12,823 nucleotides of DNA. Source: Candidatus Njordarchaeota archaeon (GTDB lineage Archaea > Asgardarchaeota > Njordarchaeia > Njordarchaeales > Njordarchaeaceae). The notes beneath the pieces are model-generated. The model searched no databases. It was not told the DNA's origin and saw only the letters and a program-made list of their open reading frames with translations. Location: assembly GCA_029856625.1 (NCBI GenBank), contig JAHKLG010000027.1:1-12823 (forward strand), given 5' to 3'. Every line of letters begins with the position of its first letter. Position 1 is the stretch's first letter. Positions 6,421 to 12,823 of this stretch are shown one piece after another. A program made the position numbers and the translations under genes.

Positions 6421-7134
6421 TTAAGGAACCACTTTATAATGGAGTCTTCTTCTCCCACGACCCTTATTCTCGATTTTTAAAATCTCTATCTTACCAATCT
6501 CCTTGATATCAGCTACATGCGGTCCACCATCAGGTTGAGTATCAATGCCCTCGATTTCAACTATTCTTAAAATGGGTATGTTTGGAGGAAGTCTCCCCGC
6601 TAGCTTTATCATACCGGGAATTTGAAGAACTTTCTCCCTCTCCATATAATATATCTTTACCCTCCTTCCCTCCTGGATTAGCTGGTTAGCTTTATCAACC
6701 ATTCTCTGGAAAAGCTCCCTATCAGTCCTTTCTAAGCTGAAATCAATATGTGCTCTATTCTCCCTTATAGCATTACCCGTTATCTTAGCCCCTACTTCAG
6801 AGTAGAATAAGGCGCTAAGAATGTGTGCTGCAGTATGAAGCCTCATTATCCTATATCTCCTTTCCCAATCGATAATGCCTTTAACTTTCATACCAACACG
6901 TAATTTCTCAGCCCCACTCTCTAACACATGATAGACTTTCCCACCCTCTTTTCGAACATGAACAACACGCAATCTCTCATTATTCACTATTAAATACCCC
7001 GTATCGCTAGGTAATCCGCCTCCTTCGGGATAGAAAGCGGTTTGATCAAGAACTACCCCCTTATCAGAAACCTCAATCACATTAGCCTCAAATTCTTTTA
7101 GATAGGAATCATCCATGTAGAGTAACTTAGTCAT
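6421..7134 (-). CDS. alaX: AlaX-M type alanyl-tRNA editing protein
   Basis: AlaX is a free-standing homologue of the AlaRS editing domain and hydrolyses Ser (or Gly) mischarged onto tRNA-Ala. The 237-residue length and the N-terminal glycine-rich motif FYPEGGGLPSDTG (34-46) mark the medium AlaX-M form. The zinc site has H100 and H104 in HTAAH and H206 in QPDGGPHV. The fourth position, Cys in the AlaRS motif CGGxH, is Asp here (D202). The C-terminal GRGRRRLHY resembles the usual basic end of the family. The ATG is seven bases after GAGGG. It heads a probable two-gene unit with sua5, both acting on tRNA accuracy. A TATA candidate lies about 56 bases upstream. Confidence 0.92.
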   Translation of the reverse strand: MTKLLYMDDSYLKEFEANVIEVSDKGVVLDQTAFYPEGGGLPSDTGYLIVNNERLRVVHVRKEGGKVYHVLESGAEKLRVGMKVKGIIDWERRYRIMRLHTAAHILSALFYSEVGAKITGNAIRENRAHIDFSLERTDRELFQRMVDKANQLIQEGRRVKIYYMEREKVLQIPGMIKLAGRLPPNIPILRIVEIEGIDTQPDGGPHVADIKEIGKIEILKIENKGRGRRRLHYKVVP

Positions 7135-7184
7135 CCCGATTCCCTCGTGAGGAAATTCACTAATTAATCAATTAGTTCTAATCA

Positions 7185-7194
7185 GTTTAATAAG
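7185..7194 (-). promoter_or_regulatory. TATA candidate for the alaX-sua5 unit
   Basis: The minus strand reads CTTATTAAAC about 56 bases before the alaX ATG, implying a leader of roughly 30 bases that carries the GAGGG site. The leader also contains CTAATT/AATTAG (7160-7175), probably A+T-rich chance. Confidence 0.4.
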
Positions 7195-7324
7195 TTAGTC
7201 CCTCAAAAATTTGATACTCTTTATCGAGGAAGGTTATATTTACCAAGTATGCTTGGATCTCCTGCGCCCTAATACCACTAATCCCCCAGATACCGCTTTT
7301 AAATTATTATTGATCGGCATTATT

Positions 7325-7873
7325 TTATGATTTGCTTATCTTAAAGCTGCTTATAGCGGCAATTATACTGGATATTAGCAGGAATGGTAAGGCAGGATAC
7401 AACTTAAGTAATATGTTAATAGATTTGCTTACCAGTATTGTTGGGATATGGATTACTACTATTAAAATCCCTACAAGGCTTATTAACGCTCCATAGAATA
7501 ATCTCGTTGACTCTTTCCCCAATGAGAAGTATCCAATAGCTTCAAAGATAGAGTAAATTATCCATACCGAGATTAACATTCCGAGTAGCGGGCCAAAAGC
7601 AATACCAAGCAAGTTTACCCAAGTCTCCATCATTAGGAAGCCCAAGTAGTAAATCGGGGATAAAATTATTATCATGACCCCAATTATGAGGTAAAGAGTT
7701 TTATATTGTCTTAACTTGATCCAGCCAATAATTCTTAGAATAACGCTTATTGGGTAGGTAAGGAATGCGAAGATGGATGTCGTAATACCAAATAATAGAG
7801 CCATAGTGATCGCTGAGAAAATAAAACCTAGACCCAATATTGGATTAGATCCCTTATCTGACAAATCATTCAC
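7325..7873 (-). CDS. Unrecognised small integral membrane protein
   Basis: I do not recognise this 182-residue protein. It has about five hydrophobic segments (roughly residues 12-38, 59-80, 87-112, 126-148 and 157-176) joined by short loops, with a basic loop WIKLRQYK (51-58) after the first and a short lysine-bearing tail SFKISKS. No catalytic or binding motif is evident. Its general look, poly-hydrophobic and rich in Ile, Leu and Gly, recalls uncharacterised archaeal membrane families such as DUF973, but I cannot confirm this. The start is GTG at 7873 without an obvious ribosome site. It lies 31 bases after the AGOG gene; a TATA-like AATATATATT inside the AGOG 3' end may drive it separately. 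Confidence 0.7.
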   Translation of the reverse strand: MNDLSDKGSNPILGLGFIFSAITMALLFGITTSIFAFLTYPISVILRIIGWIKLRQYKTLYLIIGVMIIILSPIYYLGFLMMETWVNLLGIAFGPLLGMLISVWIIYSIFEAIGYFSLGKESTRLFYGALISLVGILIVVIHIPTILVSKSINILLKLYPALPFLLISSIIAAISSFKISKS

Positions 7874-7904
7874 CGAGGATACTATTGCAAATAATTAGCT
7901 TTAG

Positions 7905-8714
7905 CTAATATATATTCCTTACATTTTTCATCAAACGGGAAAGAAATTGAATTAATTTATCAAACTTCATATGTTCAGATTTCTCTGATTCCCGAGCATA
8001 TCGATAAGCAATCCATAAAAGTGAATCTACATGAAGTGGAGGGATGCCGATCTCTTTAGAAACTCTGTTCCAAAAATTGATAACATCTCTTCTCACACCT
8101 AATAAGTACGATATCTTCAGAATTCTATTATCTAAGGGTATTGAAATAGTGAAGGGCAAAACTATTCTCTCGCGTGTGCAGATACGTACACCATAGTTAA
8201 ACATCTTCACAGCAAATACTAATGTTTTAGAATCTCTTCTACCACCTACGTATTTAATAAGATCCAGTAATAAAAACTCCTGATCTTTAATATATCTATC
8301 CAAATTCTTGCTCAGTTTACCAATGAGCTCCCTAGCTTTATCAATTCTCCTCAATTTAACCGTCAAAAATCGTTTGTTGCACATGGAGTTTGTAAGAAAT
8401 GTCTTAAAGACTATGATAAGATCATCCCCGCGAAGTATCTCACTATTACGCTTCTTAAAAAAGAAACAGAAATAATCCGCGAATTCCTTCCAGTACATCT
8501 CGCCTGTGCAATTTAGCATATAACTTGAGAGCGCATTTAGTACTATCAGAGATAAGTATACAGAACAATTCCTAACACATTCATACAGTTTCTTAAGGGC
8601 TTTGAACTGTTCATCGTAATGCTCCTCTATATCCAGTACTTCAGGAATACTGAAGCTCTTTAAAAGCCGAATAAGCTCAAAAGCCTTGTTGGATTCCCCC
8701 TTATCACTCTTCAT
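7905..8714 (-). CDS. agog: Archaeal N-glycosylase/DNA lyase AGOG (8-oxoguanine DNA glycosylase)
   Basis: AGOG excises 8-oxoguanine from DNA and cleaves the strand at the abasic site through a Schiff base, starting base excision repair. The core GGRRDSKTLVFAVKMFNY (157-174) and IPLDNRI (192-198) match the family: K163 is placed as the catalytic lysine and D195 as the catalytic aspartate. Their 32-residue spacing equals that of K140 and D172 in the Pyrobaculum enzyme as I recall it. YWKEFADYF (74-82) and the late PLHVDSLLW (about 240-248) are also typical. The frame opens at ATG 8723, but AGGGAG lies only one base before that codon and ten bases before ATG 8714, so I chose 8714 (269 residues). 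It overlaps the phosphoribosyltransferase end by 11 bases, implying translational coupling. Confidence 0.88.
   Translation of the reverse strand: MKSDKGESNKAFELIRLLKSFSIPEVLDIEEHYDEQFKALKKLYECVRNCSVYLSLIVLNALSSYMLNCTGEMYWKEFADYFCFFFKKRNSEILRGDDLIIVFKTFLTNSMCNKRFLTVKLRRIDKARELIGKLSKNLDRYIKDQEFLLLDLIKYVGGRRDSKTLVFAVKMFNYGVRICTRERIVLPFTISIPLDNRILKISYLLGVRRDVINFWNRVSKEIGIPPLHVDSLLWIAYRYARESEKSEHMKFDKLIQFLSRLMKNVRNIY
7907..7916 (-). promoter_or_regulatory. Possible internal TATA box for the membrane protein gene
   Basis: The minus strand reads AATATATATT, overlapping the last sense codons and first stop base of the AGOG gene. It is about 39 bases before the GTG start, giving a leader of about 13 bases. 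This would allow expression apart from the upstream unit. Confidence 0.3.
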
Positions 8715-9399
8715 AGAATCCATACTCCCTAAGATATCTCAATACATCATCATCAGTTAAATCATACCAATTCTCATAAGCATCTGCTACGGCGAAATAA
8801 GGTATATCAGGCCTAATATTCAAGCAGAATAACGCATCAACATGATCAAGAAGAAAGTTAACTGCCCCTTGAGAAGCGGTTGGCGCTGCCACAAAAACTT
8901 TTCTAGCACGATTTCTTCTAGCATATTTAATAGCAGCAAACATAGTATAACCAGTCGCTATACCGTCATCAACAATAATCACAACCCTATTGACTAATTC
9001 AACCCTCCTCTTCTTCCCTAAATAAAGCCTTTCTCTTCTATGAATTTCTCTCAAAACACTATTGGCCAACTCTCTAACTTCTTCATCCCTTAACCCGAGA
9101 TACTCTAAGTAATCTCTATTAACCAAAATTTCACCATCAGGAGTAACTGCTCCAAAACCAGCTTCTGGATCCCAAGGTATTGGAATCTTTCTCACAATAA
9201 TCAAATCAAAATCTCCTCCTAATTTACGAGCAACAATGCACCCCACTGGTACACCGCCCCTTGGAATCGCTAGGATGACTAAGTCGCTTTTTACTGGGAG
9301 ATTCTCTTTTAAGAACTCAGCTAATAATTCACCTGCATGTTCCCTATCCCTGAAAACCCTATATTTGCCGCGTAAGTCTCTTCTCTCATAAAGCTTCAT
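8704..9399 (-). CDS. Type I phosphoribosyltransferase, COG1926-like
   Basis: The protein (231 residues) has the PRPP-binding signature VVIIVDDGIATGY at 139-151. The N-terminal part FRDREHAGELLAEFL (16-30) and VILAIPRGGVPVG (41-53) match the uncharacterised COG1926 group, as do the VRKIP.PWDPEAGFGAV stretch (69-85) and the C-terminal segment with IPYFAVADAYENWYDLTDDDV (199-219). Related enzymes join or split a base and PRPP, but no substrate has been fixed for this group to my knowledge. The frame opens at TTG 9411; ATG 9399 is preferred because GGGA is six bases before it. It lies 29 bases after the ABC ATPase gene and overlaps AGOG. A nucleobase role next to a base-excising glycosylase is tempting but is inference. 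Confidence 0.85.
   Translation of the reverse strand: MKLYERRDLRGKYRVFRDREHAGELLAEFLKENLPVKSDLVILAIPRGGVPVGCIVARKLGGDFDLIIVRKIPIPWDPEAGFGAVTPDGEILVNRDYLEYLGLRDEEVRELANSVLREIHRRERLYLGKKRRVELVNRVVIIVDDGIATGYTMFAAIKYARRNRARKVFVAAPTASQGAVNFLLDHVDALFCLNIRPDIPYFAVADAYENWYDLTDDDVLRYLREYGFYEE
8725..8730 (-). promoter_or_regulatory. Ribosome binding site deciding the AGOG start
   Basis: AGGGAG on the minus strand is within the phosphoribosyltransferase coding end. It is one base from ATG 8723, too near to work, and ten bases from ATG 8714. Confidence 0.45.
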
Positions 9400-9440
9400 C
9401 GTTATTCCCAAGAAAAATTAATAAGAAAATGAAGATAGTT

Positions 9441-10166
9441 CTATTTCTGCTTAGAATGCTTCCTAGCTTTCGGCGTTTCCTCAGATACGATTTTCCCTCT
9501 TTCAAGAGTTATTATTTTGGAAATATTTTGCTTAAGCTTATTGACTAATGCTTGATTAGCTGTAGCTAGTATAATCGTTTTTCCTTCACGATTAGCTCTT
9601 AAAAGTAGAGATATGACTATTTCAGCCGATTTCTCATCGAGTTGGGCCACGGGCTCATCTGCCATTATAACTTCTGGATCAGTAATCAAAGCCCTTGCAA
9701 CAGCAACCCTCTGCTGCTCCCCGCCCGATAATTCTGTTGGGAAGCGATTCTTTTTACCGATTAGTTTAAGCTCGCTTAATAATTCCTCAGCCCTTGCGAT
9801 CATATCTGTCTCAGATCTATCCGTGGGTAACAAAGGAATGATAACGTTTTCTAAAACGGTCAAATTATTAATTAGGTTAAAGAATTGGAAGATAAAGCCT
9901 ATCTTCTCCCTTCTAATCTTCGCTAAGTCTTCCTCGGAGAGATCTTTAACATTCCTCCTGAAGAGAATTATTTCCCCAGAGGTGGGTCTATCCATTCCAG
10001 CTAATAGGTTTAATGCCGTTGTTTTGCCAGCTCCAGAGGGACCATATATTACTATAAAGTCTCCAGGATATATTTTTAAGCTAAAGTTTTCGATAGCTTT
10101 TACTCTTCCCCTTTTACCAGAAAATTCTCTTGTTACTTTTATTGCCTCTATTATTGGTTCGCTCAT
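9441..10166 (-). CDS. ABC transporter ATPase, MacB/LolD type, switch histidine missing
   Basis: A 241-residue nucleotide-binding protein. Walker A is GPSGAGKTT (42-50), the Q-loop Gln is Q94 in IFQFFNL, the signature LSGGEQQR is at 146-153 and Walker B VIMADEP ends in D170-E171. The D-loop is AQLD (174-177). The H-loop, usually VTHD in this class, reads ATAN (201-204), so A203 replaces the switch histidine. The class powers FtsX-fold permeases for export or mechanotransmission at the membrane. The ATG follows GGAGGG by eight bases, and the gene starts three bases after the permease stop, so they form one transporter. The tail after 226 is rich in Lys and Glu. Family and partner are secure; the substrate is unknown. 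Confidence 0.93.
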   Translation of the reverse strand: MSEPIIEAIKVTREFSGKRGRVKAIENFSLKIYPGDFIVIYGPSGAGKTTALNLLAGMDRPTSGEIILFRRNVKDLSEEDLAKIRREKIGFIFQFFNLINNLTVLENVIIPLLPTDRSETDMIARAEELLSELKLIGKKNRFPTELSGGEQQRVAVARALITDPEVIMADEPVAQLDEKSAEIVISLLLRANREGKTIILATANQALVNKLKQNISKIITLERGKIVSEETPKARKHSKQK

Positions 10167-10169
10167 AAT

Positions 10170-11396
10170 TTATTCCCTCCTAAATGCTTCTGAGGGTGGA
10201 ATAGATAAAGCCGCCGATGATGTATACTTTATTCCTATTGTCATTGGGAGCAGAAGATTGGAGAATAATACTATGATATAGGGGATAATATTGAATGGTA
10301 TTCTTAGTATGAAGGCATCGTAGAGCGCTCCTATAGTAATCCCTAGAATAAAACCTATGAAGAGAATGCTTAAGAATTCGCCCACGACGAATACTTTTAC
10401 GTATTTTGATTCCCATCCTAGAGCTCTGAGCGTGGCTATATCTTTCCTTCTAAGCCTTATAACTAGGATAGCGTAAATACCAGCAACTATAATCTGAAAT
10501 ATAATGGATACTATAAGCAGAAGTACTATGGACTGGTACTCCGAAGGTATTATTTCCTCCACTGAAACAATAGAGAGTGGGGAGAGAGTATGTATATTTG
10601 CATCCAAATACTCCTTTACTCTCTCTCTATAATTGAATATATCCCCTTTAAGGAGGGCGGATAGGGCCGAACCTTTAACAACTAGTATAATCCTTAACAC
10701 ATAAACTTGTGGTGATTCCTCAATAGGTCCTGGAAGATTCTTAATGTCAGTGGCTATCTCCTTAAAAGTACTCCAGTCAATAAATAAAACGCTCTCAAAA
10801 GGTATACCTGAGACTTTCTTGAAACCAGATATATCACTACTCGTAATTCCAACAATTTTCACTCTGAGTACTTCATAACCAGCTTGAAAGACTATGGAGT
10901 CCCCAACCGTCAAATGAACGGTCATTGGAGTCCCATAAGCAGTGAAGTTTAAGTGAAACCCTTTATTTACAATGCCTTCTCTAGGATTCTCTATATAGCG
11001 TCCCTGGATGAGTGTTGTTGGTTTGAACTCTGATACCACCCATTTTATATTCTCGGGGAACTTGGGTTGGCCGTAGGCGTTTACCGAAATTATTAATAGT
11101 TGGTCATCAAGTAGATTTAATCCGTATACTATGTAAATGCCACTTAATATGTCTCCTAGATCATTAACTATTCTTGAGAGCTTCTCCTTTATGGCATCTG
11201 CTCTCATAGGAGTGTGTGGCTCAAGCACAACACCTTTTAAACGTAAGAGATCGTGAGTTTCGTAGGAATATATTCTGGAGAGCTGTAATATTGTGCTCGT
11301 GGTCGCTAATATAAAGAGGATCACAAATATTATTGATCGTCCTCTGGCTCTTATCGCCAGAGAGAAACCCTTTTTCAGAACTCTAAAATAAGCCAT
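10170..11396 (-). CDS. FtsX-like ABC permease with MacB-type extracytoplasmic domain
   Basis: The 408-residue permease has the four-helix MacB/FtsX layout. TM1 is at about 21-40; a large extracytoplasmic domain covers about 42-287; TM2 is at about 288-313, TM3 at 336-360 and TM4 at 368-388. Between TM2 and TM3 lies RLRRKDIATLRALGWESKYV (314-333), the coupling segment that contacts the ATPase and is conserved in the family. The end SIPPSEAFRRE is also typical. With one permease gene a homodimer with two ATPase copies is expected. No adaptor protein gene is nearby. The ATG is eight bases after GGGGGT. It appears to head the unit with the ATPase, phosphoribosyltransferase and AGOG. The exported substrate is unknown. 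Confidence 0.9.
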   Translation of the reverse strand: MAYFRVLKKGFSLAIRARGRSIIFVILFILATTSTILQLSRIYSYETHDLLRLKGVVLEPHTPMRADAIKEKLSRIVNDLGDILSGIYIVYGLNLLDDQLLIISVNAYGQPKFPENIKWVVSEFKPTTLIQGRYIENPREGIVNKGFHLNFTAYGTPMTVHLTVGDSIVFQAGYEVLRVKIVGITSSDISGFKKVSGIPFESVLFIDWSTFKEIATDIKNLPGPIEESPQVYVLRIILVVKGSALSALLKGDIFNYRERVKEYLDANIHTLSPLSIVSVEEIIPSEYQSIVLLLIVSIIFQIIVAGIYAILVIRLRRKDIATLRALGWESKYVKVFVVGEFLSILFIGFILGITIGALYDAFILRIPFNIIPYIIVLFSNLLLPMTIGIKYTSSAALSIPPSEAFRRE

Positions 11397-11437
11397 TAAG
11401 GTTTACCCCCGACATTCAGTAGATAAGAATTGAAAAC

Positions 11438-11449
11438 AATTAATAAAAG
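11438..11449 (-). promoter_or_regulatory. TATA candidate for the permease-led unit
   Basis: The minus strand reads CTTTTATTAATT in the 65-base gap after moaA, about 48 bases before the permease ATG. A leader of roughly 22 bases with GGGGGT would result. Confidence 0.4.
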
Positions 11450-11461
11450 GATTACTAGATG

Positions 11462-12424
11462 TTATTGGAAGAAGGGTTCTCTGCGGGCAATAGCTTTAAG
11501 AAGAGTTTCTTTGAGTTTCTCGTATTCATCTGGTTCTCCAAGGTACTTAGAAAAGTCCACGTGGTTATCCTCTCTTAATAGACAAGGTTTCCACTCTCCT
11601 TTAGCAGTTACCCGGATCCTAGTACATCTCTTACAGAAGTCAGGATTATACATTGGCCTAACAATTTCTACTTTTAACCCATTGTCGAATACCAGAACTT
11701 TCCTTCCATGCAAATCTGATCTAATGTATATTTTGGAAGCTTTCTTCTCAAGCACCTCCTCTATAGGTTTTAACGGTACATAGTGCTTCTTGAAAAATTC
11801 CTCATCGAATCCCTGAGGAGATTGAAGCTCAATTAACTGTAATGTTGTTCCTAATGAAGCAGCTATCTCCATTAAGGATGGGATTTCATCATCATTGATG
11901 CCTCTCAGAATAACGGTGTTTATCTTCACGGGTTTTAGTCCAGCATCAATAGCCGATCTTATCCCATTTAAGACTCTTCTCACACCGTCCTTATTTGGAT
12001 ATCTAGTTACGAATGAGAATCTCTTAGGATTAAGAGATGGTAGGGAAACATTTATTCTATTTAATCCAGCATCTTTTAGCATCTCTGCTTTATCTTCTAA
12101 TAATAACCCATTAGAAACCATTGAAATATCTCTATAACCAAGCTCCTTAAAAATATGAACAACTTCCGCAATATCTGGTCTTATTAAGGGTTCCCCACCA
12201 GTGATTTTAACAGAGTCTATACCGAATTCCTTTGCTACTCTTGCTACTTTTCTAATAGCCTCTATTGGAAGATTTACTGGTCTTTCACTTCTGTAACATC
12301 GGTAAAGAGCATAGAGATAGGATCCTTCCTTATGACAGTATATACAGTTGAGATTACATGCTTCTGTAACAGATATTCTCAGATTTTTTATAGGCCTTCC
12401 GAAGCGATCATATATTATTACCAT
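11462..12424 (-). CDS. moaA: GTP 3',8-cyclase MoaA (radical SAM)
   Basis: MoaA turns GTP into 3',8-cyclo-7,8-dihydro-GTP, the first step of molybdopterin synthesis; in hyperthermophiles the cofactor often serves tungsten enzymes. The radical SAM cluster motif is C23, C27, C30 in CNLNCIYC, followed by the SAM-binding TGGEP (75-79) and VSNG (103-106). The second 4Fe-4S cluster, which holds GTP, has C264, C267 and C281 with the MoaA spacing C-x2-C-x13-C. The C-terminus ends REPFFQ and lacks the double glycine of bacterial MoaA. The frame opens at GTG 12463, but the family start MVIIYDRFGRPIKNLRIS and a TATA box 47 bases upstream favour ATG 12424 (320 residues). No other moa gene is in the window. 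Confidence 0.93.
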   Translation of the reverse strand: MVIIYDRFGRPIKNLRISVTEACNLNCIYCHKEGSYLYALYRCYRSERPVNLPIEAIRKVARVAKEFGIDSVKITGGEPLIRPDIAEVVHIFKELGYRDISMVSNGLLLEDKAEMLKDAGLNRINVSLPSLNPKRFSFVTRYPNKDGVRRVLNGIRSAIDAGLKPVKINTVILRGINDDEIPSLMEIAASLGTTLQLIELQSPQGFDEEFFKKHYVPLKPIEEVLEKKASKIYIRSDLHGRKVLVFDNGLKVEIVRPMYNPDFCKRCTRIRVTAKGEWKPCLLREDNHVDFSKYLGEPDEYEKLKETLLKAIARREPFFQ

Positions 12425-12464
12425 ACAGAAAACCACATCCAAATTAATCCATAAAGAGATCACT

Positions 12465-12476
12465 GATTAATATATC
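12465..12476 (-). promoter_or_regulatory. TATA box of moaA
   Basis: The minus strand reads GATATATTAATC, centred about 47 bases before ATG 12424. Transcription would begin near 12445, downstream of the alternative GTG at 12463, so that longer start would not be on the message. Confidence 0.45.
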
Positions 12477-12504
12477 ATGGATAATAAATGAAGTTATTTT
12501 TGTT

Positions 12505-12509
12505 AAAAA
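12505..12509 (-). terminator. Short T-run after the antiporter gene
   Basis: A run of five T on the minus strand lies about 20 bases past the antiporter stop. Archaeal RNA polymerase can terminate on T-runs without a hairpin, but this run is short. Confidence 0.2.
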
Positions 12510-12527
12510 TTGTTTTGAACAAAGTAC

Positions 12528-12823
12528 TTAATCAGGGATTCTTGGTAATAAATATTTCAAAAGGATCGGTGTAATAAACGTAGTCGCCATTACTACGAAT
12601 ACTATTGATGAGAACCATAAATCATTGATTATCCTCATTTCGTAACCAATGCCTGCCAAGACCAACGCTACCTCCCCCCTCGGTGTTATAGAGGCTCCCA
12701 ATACAAGAGCATTAATATGGCTTCCTCCCTGTAATTTATTCGCTGGGAATCCACTGAGAATCTTCCCAAGGATAGCTATTGCAGATAACAAGCCGCCGAT
12801 AAATACTACATTGTGGATTATGC
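12528..12823 (-). CDS. CPA2-type monovalent cation:proton antiporter, C-terminal part; runs off right edge
   Basis: The frame is open to the window edge and shows the last 97 residues. They begin with a hydrophobic segment (IIHNVVFIGGLLSAIAILGK) and go on to GSHINALVLGASITPRGEVALVLAGIG. The PRGE core is the classic motif of KefB/NapA-type sodium or potassium/proton exchangers. Two further hydrophobic stretches lead to the end LLPRIPD. The protein stops right after the last membrane helix, so there is no TrkA-N regulatory domain in cis at this end. The ion, and the acidic residues of the transport core, lie outside the window. It is upstream of moaA with about 100 bases between stop and start. 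Confidence 0.88.
   Translation of the reverse strand, partial: IIHNVVFIGGLLSAIAILGKILSGFPANKLQGGSHINALVLGASITPRGEVALVLAGIGYEMRIINDLWFSSIVFVVMATTFITPILLKYLLPRIPD

Noticed and set aside
7243..7256. Inverted repeat CCAAG/CTTGG with a four-base loop
   Set aside because: Only five base pairs, not next to a gene end or followed by a T-run; likely chance.
7239..7316. A 25-codon ATG ORF (MPINNNLKAVSGG and on) after the small membrane protein gene
   Set aside because: No ribosome site, and an overlapping frame looks more protein-like; composition suggests chance.
9613..10281. A 222-codon open frame on the plus strand
   Set aside because: It lies opposite the ABC ATPase gene, whose motifs are unmistakable on the minus strand. 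The plus-strand translation is Ser- and Leu-rich with no recognisable motif, as expected for an antisense shadow.

Overview
The window reads as a piece of a thermophilic, probably anaerobic archaeal chromosome, most likely from the TACK group (Crenarchaeota/Thermoproteota or a relative); I cannot name the species. The reasons are archaea-specific proteins (an AGOG-type 8-oxoguanine glycosylase, a two-domain Sua5, an AlaX editing protein, an archaeal-style MoaA), TATA-like boxes about 45-55 bases upstream of several start codons, Shine-Dalgarno sites that match different parts of the archaeal anti-SD (GAGG, GGTGAT), A+T-rich DNA, AGA/AGG/ATA-rich codon use, and very compact packing. No tRNA, rRNA, CRISPR array or insertion sequence was seen, and no stretch over 300 bases lacks a gene. 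All genes but one lie on the minus strand, so gene order is given from right to left.

Right end (12823-11462): the C-terminal part of a CPA2-type sodium/proton antiporter enters from the edge, followed by moaA (first step of molybdenum/tungsten cofactor synthesis). Positions 11396-7325 hold a probable transcription unit: a MacB/FtsX-type permease, its ABC ATPase, a COG1926-type phosphoribosyltransferase, an AGOG 8-oxoguanine DNA glycosylase whose start overlaps the phosphoribosyltransferase end, and a small unrecognised membrane protein that may have its own promoter.

Middle (7134-5301): AlaX and Sua5 form a tRNA-fidelity pair (removal of amino acids mischarged onto tRNA-Ala, and synthesis of the t6A precursor). 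A convergent intergenic segment (5116-5300) carries nested inverted repeats, a G+C-rich patch unlike its surroundings and a 35-codon ORF. The single plus-strand gene (4399-5115) is a glycerophosphodiester phosphodiesterase, divergent from a vapBC toxin-antitoxin pair (4231-3628).

Left end (3426-1): a TauE/SafE-type permease, then a unit of three genes: an M24-fold protein that has lost most metal ligands, a complete flavodiiron protein (oxygen or NO reduction to harmless products), and, running off the edge, the start of a ferritin-like protein whose first 30 residues resemble the N-terminus of archaeal encapsulin-associated or encapsulin-fused ferritin domains. Together with AGOG this gives the window a theme of oxygen and oxidative-damage defence in an anaerobe. 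The most interesting points are the truncated ferritin/encapsulin-like gene beside the flavodiiron gene, the M24 pseudoenzyme in the same unit, an ABC ATPase without its switch histidine, and the structured 5116-5300 segment.
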